Positions 30,427 to 36,481 of a stretch of DNA of 36,481 nucleotides are shown piece after piece (the stretch's first letter is position 1; each line of letters opens with the position of its first letter). The stretch lies in the NCBI GenBank assembly GCA_964356195.1, contig CAYHGP010000010.1, forward strand, positions 1 to 36,481. Reading direction: 5' to 3'. A model generated the notes under the pieces. It was not told where the DNA came from, did not search any database, and saw only the letters and a list, made by a program, of their open reading frames with translations. The stretch comes from 2-02-FULL-48-14 sp964356195. GTDB taxonomy: Bacteria; Patescibacteriota; Gracilibacteria; UBA1369; 2-02-FULL-48-14. The translations under genes were made by a program, and so were the position numbers.

Positions 30427-31929
30427 ATGGCGGCTCAATTCTCAACGCATTGTCTGCAGGGTCTTTCGGTTCTCCCCGTACATTTGGAAGTGGACGTCAC
30501 TCCTGGGATGCCGATTTTTTCGATTATCGGGATGGCGGGGACGAGTGTGCAGGAGGCGAAAGATCGTGTGCGAGGTGCTTTGGTCCACAGTGGATTTCAG
30601 TTTCCGCTGACGCGGAAGGTGGTAAATTTGGCACCGGCGGAATTGGCGAAGCATGGAAGTCATTTTGATTTGCCGATGGCGCTTGGATTTTTGGTGGCGA
30701 GCGGGCAAATGGCAGCCGTGCCTTCGACTGTGCGAGTGATGGGTGAACTGGGTTTGGATGGAAGCGTAAGAGCGGTGAGTGGAGTTTTGCCGGCGGTTTT
30801 GTTTGCGAGGGAGCAGGGCGTTTCGGAAGTTGTGCTGCCTCAAGGAAATGTGGCGGAGGCGAGCTTGGTGGAAGGGGTGAAGCTGGTGGGCGTGAAAAGT
30901 TTGATGGAAGTGGTAAGGCATTTTGCGGGTGAAGAGGAGGAAGCTCCGCTTCGCGGAGTAGTTGAAGAGTTTGAGCCGGAGGAAATTGCTTGGAGCTTGG
31001 ATTTTGCGGATATTTCCGGACACGCGGCGGCGAAAAGAGCTTTGCTCGTGGCTGCGGCGGGAGGACATCATGTTTTAATGAGCGGGCCTCCGGGCAGCGG
31101 AAAAAGTTTGCTGGCGGAAGCGTTTCCCGGTTTGCTGCCGCCTTTATCTCGAGAAGAATTGTTGGAAGTTTTGCGGGTGTATTCGGTGGCGGGGCGGACC
31201 CTGGAACACCTCAGCTTGAATCGACCGTTCCGGCGTGTGCATTGTCGAACTTCGGCGTATGCCCTTTTGGGCGGCGGCAACGATCTCTCACCGGGCGAGG
31301 TGAGTTTGGCGCATCGCGGGGTTTTATTTATGGATGAATTCCCCGAGTTTGATCGCATCACCTTGGAGGCTTTGCGGGAACCGCTCGAATCACGCGAGTT
31401 GGTTTTGAAGCACGGCAACCGTATGAGCAGTTTTCCATGTCAGTTCCAACTCATTGCGGCGCGGAATCCGTGTCCATGCGGACATTTTGGCGACTCGGAA
31501 AAACCCTGTACCTGCGGCGCGGCGAGTGTGGCCCGGTATCAAAATAAGGTTTCCGGCCCCATTGCGGATCGCATTGATTTGCACATCGAGGTGCCGCGCT
31601 TGGCCTACGAAGATTTCAAGCTGAGTTCACTGGAAACTACGAAGAGTTTACAGGGGAAGGTGATGGAGGCGCGCGAGCGGCAGCGAGCGCGCTTAAAGCC
31701 ACACGGACTTTTTACGAATCAAGAAATGACGCCGAAGTTGATCAAGCAAGAACGCTTGGATTTGAAGACGGAAGATGTTTTGAAAACCGCGGCCAGGCAA
31801 GCGGCACTTTCTGGTCGGGCCATCCATCGAATTCTCAAAGTTTCCCGCACCCTCGCCGACTTGGAAGGGAAGGACGTCATCGAGCTGGTGCATTTGATGG
31901 AGGCTTTGCAGTACCGTTTGAAGACTTGA
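30427..31929 (+). CDS. comM: ComM/YifB family Mg-chelatase-like AAA+ ATPase
   Basis: Codes for 500 residues, the usual length. The N-terminal Lon-protease-like domain (about 1-170) has GMAGTSVQEAKDRVRGAL and NLAPAELAKHGSHFDLPMA. The AAA+ part has Walker A GPPGSGKS (220-227), Walker B VLFMDE (299-304), and a Cys-rich insert NPCPCG...CTCG (347-364) typical of the family. The C-terminal helical domain ends the protein. ComM is a helicase that extends branch migration during natural transformation. With YraN upstream and the DUF-rich surface genes elsewhere, DNA uptake and recombination are a plausible context. The 3' end contains the -35 of the toxin-antitoxin promoter. Confidence 0.95.
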   Translation: MAAQFSTHCLQGLSVLPVHLEVDVTPGMPIFSIIGMAGTSVQEAKDRVRGALVHSGFQFPLTRKVVNLAPAELAKHGSHFDLPMALGFLVASGQMAAVPSTVRVMGELGLDGSVRAVSGVLPAVLFAREQGVSEVVLPQGNVAEASLVEGVKLVGVKSLMEVVRHFAGEEEEAPLRGVVEEFEPEEIAWSLDFADISGHAAAKRALLVAAAGGHHVLMSGPPGSGKSLLAEAFPGLLPPLSREELLEVLRVYSVAGRTLEHLSLNRPFRRVHCRTSAYALLGGGNDLSPGEVSLAHRGVLFMDEFPEFDRITLEALREPLESRELVLKHGNRMSSFPCQFQLIAARNPCPCGHFGDSEKPCTCGAASVARYQNKVSGPIADRIDLHIEVPRLAYEDFKLSSLETTKSLQGKVMEARERQRARLKPHGLFTNQEMTPKLIKQERLDLKTEDVLKTAARQAALSGRAIHRILKVSRTLADLEGKDVIELVHLMEALQYRLKT

Positions 31930-31954
31930 AATGGTGATACACCTGTGTTACACT
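31926..31954 (+). promoter_or_regulatory. Toxin-antitoxin promoter with possible operator
   Basis: TTGAAA (31926-31931, over the comM stop), a 17-bp spacer and TACACT (31949-31954) form the promoter, giving a leader of about 7 bases. The spacer and -10 carry alternating ACAC/GTGT blocks, including the near-palindrome GTGTTACAC (31945-31953), a plausible site for the ribbon-helix-helix antitoxin. Confidence 0.55.
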
Positions 31955-31967
31955 TAACCTGTACTTT

Positions 31968-32201
31968 ATGACAATTCTTATGCCCACGTCAAAAAAACGG
32001 GTAAATATTACTCTTCCTAAAGACCTGGAAGAGGCAGTCCAATTCCTATCCAAAAGGGACAATGTTCCTCAGGCCACAAAGGTGGTTCAGCTTTTGGAAG
32101 CTGCTATTGAAATCGAAGAAGATGCCATTTGGGCCGAGCTCGCCGCTGAACGTGACACGCCAGATGCCGTTTATATTTCACATGAAGATGCTTGGAAATG
32201 A
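31968..32201 (+). CDS. Ribbon-helix-helix antitoxin (type II system)
   Basis: Codes for 77 residues. The N-terminal KKRVNITLPKDLEEAVQFLS is a ribbon-helix-helix start, with the strand RVNITL for DNA contact and dimerisation. The second helix runs KVVQLLEAAIEIEE. The acidic, aromatic C-terminal tail (VYISHEDAWK) would wrap the toxin, as in RelB/ParD-type antitoxins. The stop codon overlaps the toxin start as ATGA (32198-32201). Such antitoxins neutralise the toxin and repress their own promoter. Confidence 0.85.
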   Translation: MTILMPTSKKRVNITLPKDLEEAVQFLSKRDNVPQATKVVQLLEAAIEIEEDAIWAELAAERDTPDAVYISHEDAWK

Positions 32202-32464
32202 CCTATACCCTTGTTTACCATCCGCGAGTGGTTGGCGATGATATTCCTCGACTTGGGCCAAATAAGGGGCGTATAGCAAAAGTTATTTTATCCAAACTCA
32301 CCACTAGGCCGGAACTTTTTGGCAGAGCCCTGACTGGAGATTTACGCGGTTATCGTAAACTACGAGTGGGGGATTATAGGGTGATTTTTTGGATGGAGAA
32401 AAATATCATCCATATCGATAAAATCGGACATCGTTCGACTGTCTACAAAGAACGCGGAAAGTGA
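32198..32464 (+). CDS. RelE/ParE family toxin
   Basis: Codes for 88 residues from ATG 32198; another ATG two codons earlier (32192) is possible, but the ATGA overlap with the antitoxin favours this one. The RelE-fold wording is clear: YHPRVVGDDIPRL at the start, the central helix region, then FGRALTGDLRGYRKLRVGDYRVIFWM and IIHIDKIGHRSTVYKE. RelE-type members cut mRNA at the ribosome; ParE-type members poison gyrase. The IGHRSTVY ending fits RelE better, but this is not decisive. Confidence 0.88.
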   Translation: MTYTLVYHPRVVGDDIPRLGPNKGRIAKVILSKLTTRPELFGRALTGDLRGYRKLRVGDYRVIFWMEKNIIHIDKIGHRSTVYKERGK

Positions 32465-32469
32465 TTAAG

Positions 32470-32490
32470 GCCGTAGGCACTCGCCTCGGC
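32470..32490. terminator. Hairpin between the toxin gene and the convergent lipoprotein gene
   Basis: GCCGTAGGC (32470-32478), loop ACTC and GCCTCGGC (32483-32490) form an 8-bp stem with one bulged T, just after the toxin stop. A six-T run lies further on (about 32506-32511), too far for a classic intrinsic terminator. A weak terminator is possible. Confidence 0.3.
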
Positions 32491-32520
32491 TCGCCTCCCG
32501 CGCACTTTTTTGAGTTTGAT

Positions 32521-33375
32521 TTAAAGTGAAGTGTAGGTTGGAGTTTCGTTGTCGGACCAACCTGTGATGTCGTACCATTCGGCACCGCTGGCGAGTTCCG
32601 TGATTTCGCCCGTGTTCAGGTCGAGGACAAGTACAGCAGACATTTCGTCATCTGTGTTATTGCGTGAAGCAGTGAAAGCCACTTTTTGTCCATCGGGTGA
32701 AAACTCGGGGTGGCCTGCGGCACCGAAGTCGGTGGTCTTGTAGGTGAATTCCTCCGTCGTTAAATCGGTCAAATCGGTCACGGTGATAATAAATGAAGAG
32801 CCACTCGTGCCTTCATAGGCACCGGAGACGCTCACTCCAAGGAATTTCAAGTCCGCCGGATCGTTCGCTTCACCGGTTTCTCCTCCAAAGAAGGAGAACA
32901 CAGGAGCGGGCATCACTTCAAGGGCAAGAGTCTGAAGATCGAGACGGTAGTAGGTTCCGGGTACTTCATACAAAATGTAGCCGCCGAGTCCGCTCGGAGC
33001 TAACTCCAAGTACATATAAGGTTGTCCGCCACCTTGCTCGAATTGACCGGTGTGAGCCACTTTCAAAACACTTTCACCGTCGGAATGGAGTTGAGCCACT
33101 TCCTGGTCTCCATAAAGCAGAGTCCAATCCATGCTAAAGTCCGGGTTGGACTTGAACTTTGCCGTCAAAACGTTGAACTGGGTGAACTGAACGGTGTCTT
33201 CTTCGTCGTAAGTGGTCATTTCGTAACTTTTTCCTCCTCCTTCATCTTCCGTGATGAGCAAAGTTTCCTCTCGTGGGCCTTTGCCATCGGGTTCGGGGGT
33301 GACGGCGACCGGGGCCGGGCTTGAGCAGGCGGTTAAAAGCAGGATGAGGGACAAAGGAACCAAGAGTTTTCTCAT
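32521..33375 (-). CDS. Lipoprotein with beta-propeller-like (TolB-type) motif
   Basis: Codes for 284 residues from ATG 33375. That start gives a textbook lipoprotein signal (MRKLLVPLSLILLLTAC) with lipidated Cys17. The open frame extends to 33804, but that part is antisense to carB and has no family features. After a Pro-rich linker the protein is mostly beta. Near the C-terminus, HPEFSPDGQKVAFTASRN followed by VLVLDLNTGEI is the PD40/TolB-type propeller blade signature. Only about one blade is clear, and fewer than the usual six or seven fit in this length. It is probably an outer-face lipoprotein; its function is unknown. Confidence 0.75.
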   Translation of the reverse strand: MRKLLVPLSLILLLTACSSPAPVAVTPEPDGKGPREETLLITEDEGGGKSYEMTTYDEEDTVQFTQFNVLTAKFKSNPDFSMDWTLLYGDQEVAQLHSDGESVLKVAHTGQFEQGGGQPYMYLELAPSGLGGYILYEVPGTYYRLDLQTLALEVMPAPVFSFFGGETGEANDPADLKFLGVSVSGAYEGTSGSSFIITVTDLTDLTTEEFTYKTTDFGAAGHPEFSPDGQKVAFTASRNNTDDEMSAVLVLDLNTGEITELASGAEWYDITGWSDNETPTYTSL

Positions 33376-33444
33376 ATAAAAATGAGTTAGTAATAGATGA
33401 TGTCGAATATACAATGCGGGCCCTGAGAAAATCTTACAAAAATC

Positions 33445-33473
33445 TTGCACTCTTGGCCACAAACCGTTACATT
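33445..33473 (+). promoter_or_regulatory. Leaderless promoter of carB
   Basis: TTGCAC (33445-33450), a 17-bp spacer and TACATT (33468-33473) precede the carB ATG at 33481 by only 7 bases. The predicted start coincides with the first base of the ATG. Confidence 0.5.
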
Positions 33474-33480
33474 CACCCTG

Positions 33481-36400
33481 ATGAGCCCCAAGAGTGAAAA
33501 ACGCACACTTCCCAAAAAAATTCTGATCCTGGGATCGGGCGCTCTGAAGATCGGTGAAGCCGGAGAGTTTGATTACTCCGGTTCTCAGGCGATTAAGGCC
33601 CTCAAAGAAGAAAATATTGAGGTGATTTTGATCAATCCGAATATTGCGACGAATCAAACGAGCAAGGGTTTGGCAGACAAAGTTTATTTTTTGCCGGTGA
33701 CGCCTTACTTCGTTGAGAAAGTAATTGCGAAAGAGAGGCCGGAGGGTTTGTTGCTTTCGTTTGGAGGACAGACCGCGCTGAACTGCGGGGTAGCACTGGA
33801 CCATTCCGGTGTTTTGAAAAAATATGATTTGCGAGTTTTGGGAACGCCGGTAGCTTCCATTATAAAAACTGAGGATCGTGAGTTATTTAACAAAGAACTG
33901 CAAAAAATTAATGTGAAAGTGCCTCGCAGTTTTGCTTGTACGAATTTGTCTGCGGCGCTTGATGCAGCGGAGAAAATCGGGTTTCCCCTTTTAATTCGTG
34001 CTGCTTTTGCCCTTGGCGGGAAGGGAAGTGGCTTCGTACACAATCAAGCGGAATTGATTGAGATGGTGAATGGCGCCTTCGCGTATTCGCCACAAGTGCT
34101 GGTGGAGGAAAGTTTAAAGGGCTGGAAGGAAATTGAATATGAAGTGGTGCGTGATTCTGCGGACAACTGCATCACGGTGTGTAACATGGAGAATTTTGAT
34201 CCGCTCGGAATTCACACTGGCGAAAGTATTGTGGTGGCGCCGTCACAAACTCTTTCGAATCACGAGTATCATTTTTTGCGCGAAATCGGAATCAAAGTGA
34301 TTCGGCATTTGGGAATTGTAGGGGAATGTAATATTCAGTATGCGCTGGATCCGGAATCGGAAGAGTATCGCGTTATTGAAGTGAATGCGCGTTTGTCGCG
34401 AAGTTCCGCGCTGGCTTCGAAGGCCACGGGTTATCCGCTGGCGTACGTGGCGGCGAAGCTCGGGCTCGGTTACAATTTACCTGACCTGCGCAACGCCATC
34501 ACCGGCAGCACCACCGCGTGTTTTGAACCGGCGCTGGACTACATCGCTCTAAAAATTCCGCGCTGGGATTTGGATAAATTCCGCAAAGTGTCGCATCAAA
34601 TTTCGAGTGAGATGAAATCTGTGGGGGAGATTATGGCGCTAGGGCGCAACTTCGAAGAGGTGATGCAAAAGGGACTTCGTATGCTGCAAATTGGAATGAT
34701 CGGGCTCACTGGAAATGAGCGTCTCAATATTGATACAGAAAACTTGAAGCAGGCCATTTCGCATCCTACGCCGAAACGTATTTTGGCGATTGCGGAGGCG
34801 CTGCGAGAAGGCTGGGACATTCAGGAGATTTATAAACTTTCCGGTGTGGACCCCTGGTTCCTGGGCAAGCTCAAAAACATTGTGGACATGAGTAAAACGC
34901 TCGAGAAAGAAGAGCTTGATGAGGACTTGCTACGTGACGCGAAAAAGGCCGGATTCTCCGACAAACAAATTGGGCTCATCAAGGACATGGAGGAAATGGA
35001 AGTGCGCAAGCTGCGCAAAAAACTAAAAGTGCTGCCCGTGGTGAAACAAATCGATACGCTCGCGGGCGAATTCCCTGCGCAGACGAATTACTTGTACCTC
35101 ACTTACCATGGGACCAAGCACGATGTTGAATTCGGCGGCAAAAGACGACGCGCCATTGTCCTTGGAAGTGGTGCGTATTGCATCGGATCCAGCGTGGAGT
35201 TTGATTGGTGTTCCATCAATGCCGTGCAAACCCTGCAGAAAGAAAAGTTCGAGACCATCATGATCAACTACAATCCGGAAACGGTTTCCACCGACTACGA
35301 TATGTGCGACAAATTGTACTTCGATGAACTGTCGCTGGAACGTGTTTTAGATATTTATGAACTTGAAGACCCCGAAGGAGTGGTGGTTTCCACCGGTGGA
35401 CAAACTCCCAATAATTTAGTGATGAAACTCGACCAAGCCGGCGTGAAAATTTTTGGAACGTCTGCGGCAAGCATTGATCAAGCAGAAAATCGGCATAAGT
35501 TTTCTCAGTTGCTCGATTCCATTGAAGTGGATCAACCCCGTTGGCGTGAGTTTGCGGACACCGCGAAAGCCGCGGAGTTTGCGGATGAGGTTGGTTACCC
35601 GGTTTTGGTTCGTCCTTCTTATGTGCTTTCCGGTGCAGCGATGGCCGTGGCGCAAAATGAAACTGCTTTAATGGGTTACTTGGCGAAGGCCGTGAAGATT
35701 TCCAAAGAAGCGCCGGTGGTGGTGACGAAGTTTGAAATGGGAGCGAAAGAAATCGAAGTGGATGCGGTGGCGCAAAACGGGGAAGTGCTTATTTATGCCA
35801 TTGCGGAACACGTGGAAAATGCCGGAGTCCACAGCGGGGATGCGACCATTGTTTTACCGCCGCAAAAATTGTACTTGGAGACCATTAAGCGCATTCGCAT
35901 CATCACGAAAAAAATCGCGAAGGCCTTGAAGATCAGTGGACCATTCAATATTCAGTATCTTGCGGTGAACAATTTCATCAAAGTGATTGAGTGTAACTTG
36001 CGCTCCAGCCGCAGCTTTCCTTTCAGCTCCAAAGTGACCGGTTATAACTTCGTGGAAATTGCGACTAAGGCCATGCTCGGCATCGCAAAAAAAGAAGAGC
36101 ACCGAACCCTGGACCTCGACTATGTTGGCGTGAAAGTTCCTCAATTTTCATTCTCACGACTCAAGGGTGCAGACCCCGTACTGGGCGTGGAAATGGCGTC
36201 CACCGGAGAGGTGGCGTGTTTTGGAGACGACCTGCATGAAGCCTTTTTCAAAGCCATGCTTTCCACTGGCTTTGAGGTGCCGAAGAAAAGTATTTTACTT
36301 TCCATCGGAAAAATCGAGGACAAAGCCGACTTTTTGCCTGCGGCACGCAAACTCACCGATATGGGCTACAAGCTTTATGCCACTCCTGGCACGGCCAAAG

Positions 36401-36481
36401 TCCTCGAGGAAAATGAAATCCCCGTCACCGTGGTTCACAAAATGGACAGCGGACTTCATCCCGATTTCAGTGAGGTGATTC
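33481..36481 (+). CDS. carB: Carbamoyl-phosphate synthase large subunit (partial, 3' end beyond the window)
   Basis: The frame is open from ATG 33481 to the window edge (1000 codons). CarB normally has about 1070 residues, so roughly 70 are missing. The enzyme makes carbamoyl phosphate from bicarbonate, ammonia and two ATP, for pyrimidine and arginine synthesis. The first half starts ILILGSGALKIGEAGEFDYSG (14-34), with the ATP-grasp motif RAAFALGGKGSG and EVNARLSRSSALASK. The second half starts AIVLGSGAYCIGSSVEFDWC (about 557), with VRPSYVLSGAAM and ECNLRSSRSFPFSSK. The allosteric MGS-like domain begins near 935 (SILLSIGKIEDK) and is cut. The GSGALKIGEAGEFDYSG and GSSVEFDWC versions match CAD-like/Bacteroidetes-type enzymes rather than the common bacterial form. 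No carA is adjacent. Confidence 0.95.
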   Translation, partial: MSPKSEKRTLPKKILILGSGALKIGEAGEFDYSGSQAIKALKEENIEVILINPNIATNQTSKGLADKVYFLPVTPYFVEKVIAKERPEGLLLSFGGQTALNCGVALDHSGVLKKYDLRVLGTPVASIIKTEDRELFNKELQKINVKVPRSFACTNLSAALDAAEKIGFPLLIRAAFALGGKGSGFVHNQAELIEMVNGAFAYSPQVLVEESLKGWKEIEYEVVRDSADNCITVCNMENFDPLGIHTGESIVVAPSQTLSNHEYHFLREIGIKVIRHLGIVGECNIQYALDPESEEYRVIEVNARLSRSSALASKATGYPLAYVAAKLGLGYNLPDLRNAITGSTTACFEPALDYIALKIPRWDLDKFRKVSHQISSEMKSVGEIMALGRNFEEVMQKGLRMLQIGMIGLTGNERLNIDTENLKQAISHPTPKRILAIAEALREGWDIQEIYKLSGVDPWFLGKLKNIVDMSKTLEKEELDEDLLRDAKKAGFSDKQIGLIKDMEEMEVRKLRKKLKVLPVVKQIDTLAGEFPAQTNYLYLTYHGTKHDVEFGGKRRRAIVLGSGAYCIGSSVEFDWCSINAVQTLQKEKFETIMINYNPETVSTDYDMCDKLYFDELSLERVLDIYELEDPEGVVVSTGGQTPNNLVMKLDQAGVKIFGTSAASIDQAENRHKFSQLLDSIEVDQPRWREFADTAKAAEFADEVGYPVLVRPSYVLSGAAMAVAQNETALMGYLAKAVKISKEAPVVVTKFEMGAKEIEVDAVAQNGEVLIYAIAEHVENAGVHSGDATIVLPPQKLYLETIKRIRIITKKIAKALKISGPFNIQYLAVNNFIKVIECNLRSSRSFPFSSKVTGYNFVEIATKAMLGIAKKEEHRTLDLDYVGVKVPQFSFSRLKGADPVLGVEMASTGEVACFGDDLHEAFFKAMLSTGFEVPKKSILLSIGKIEDKADFLPAARKLTDMGYKLYATPGTAKVLEENEIPVTVVHKMDSGLHPDFSEVI

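Noticed and set aside
33376..33804. N-terminal extension of the minus-strand lipoprotein into carB
   Set aside because: The lipoprotein signal peptide begins at 33375, and the extra region is antisense to carB.
1..36481. Use of UGA as glycine (Gracilibacteria-type code)
   Set aside because: Several genes end naturally at UGA, and none of the recognised genes contains an internal UGA.
1..36481. CRISPR arrays, rRNA genes, insertion sequences or riboswitches
   Set aside because: No regularly spaced repeats, rRNA signature, transposase, or recognisable riboswitch core was seen on either strand.

Overview
The window looks like chromosomal DNA from a Candidate Phyla Radiation (Patescibacteria) genome, possibly of the Peregrinibacteria type. 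This placement is an inference. It rests on a DUF4012 protein, a SIMPL-domain protein, many secreted low-complexity surface proteins, very short intergenic gaps, and small enzymes with unusual fusions. UGA is used as a stop codon (for example at 2055-2057 and 31927-31929), which argues against the Gracilibacteria/Absconditabacteria groups that read UGA as glycine. Almost no gene has a visible Shine-Dalgarno sequence. Several good -35/-10 pairs sit so close to the ATG that the mRNA would be leaderless or nearly so. No rRNA, CRISPR array, insertion sequence or prophage was seen.

Region 1 (1-7633) holds the tail of one gene, a large Ala/Pro-rich protein of unknown function, tRNA-Pro(TGG), and a possible 2-oxoglutarate/Fe(II) oxygenase. 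It continues with an 818-residue protein joining a MurL-type glutamate epimerase domain to a MurD-type ligase domain, a convergent Fic AMP-transferase, a SIMPL-domain membrane protein and tRNA-Leu(CAG).

Region 2 (7676-17304) is devoted to the cell surface. It has a secreted phage-tail-fibre-like protein, two secreted paralogues sharing a 154-157-residue C-terminal domain, and a DUF916-like membrane-anchored protein, in an arrangement that recalls Gram-positive WxL loci. Next come a membrane protein combining a DUF3068-like ectodomain with a CHASE-like sensor domain but no kinase, and on the other strand a dockerin-like/cohesin-like gene pair that overlaps by 13 bp. A four-helix membrane protein and a lipoprotein with a discoidin-like (NADase-type glycan-binding) domain follow from a divergent promoter.

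Region 3 (17305-26807) is mostly minus strand: a zinc-ribbon mini-protein, ybeY, a two-helix K+ channel, and an apparent cluster lysS-alaX fusion / DUF4012 / guaA / dedA / small membrane protein. On the plus strand is a membrane-anchored HTH protein. Between it and the channel gene lies a 163-bp inverted-repeat element.

Region 4 (26937-36481) begins with a hypothetical gene interrupted by a 100-N scaffold gap whose flanks are identical over 55 bp, so the gap is probably false. It then has dnaB, yraN, comM/yifB, a RelE-type toxin-antitoxin pair, a lipoprotein with a beta-propeller-like motif, and carB, which runs off the end. GuaA and CarB both resemble the long or CAD-like versions known from eukaryotes and some bacteria more than the common bacterial forms.

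Family names come from motif recognition by eye; no database search was possible.
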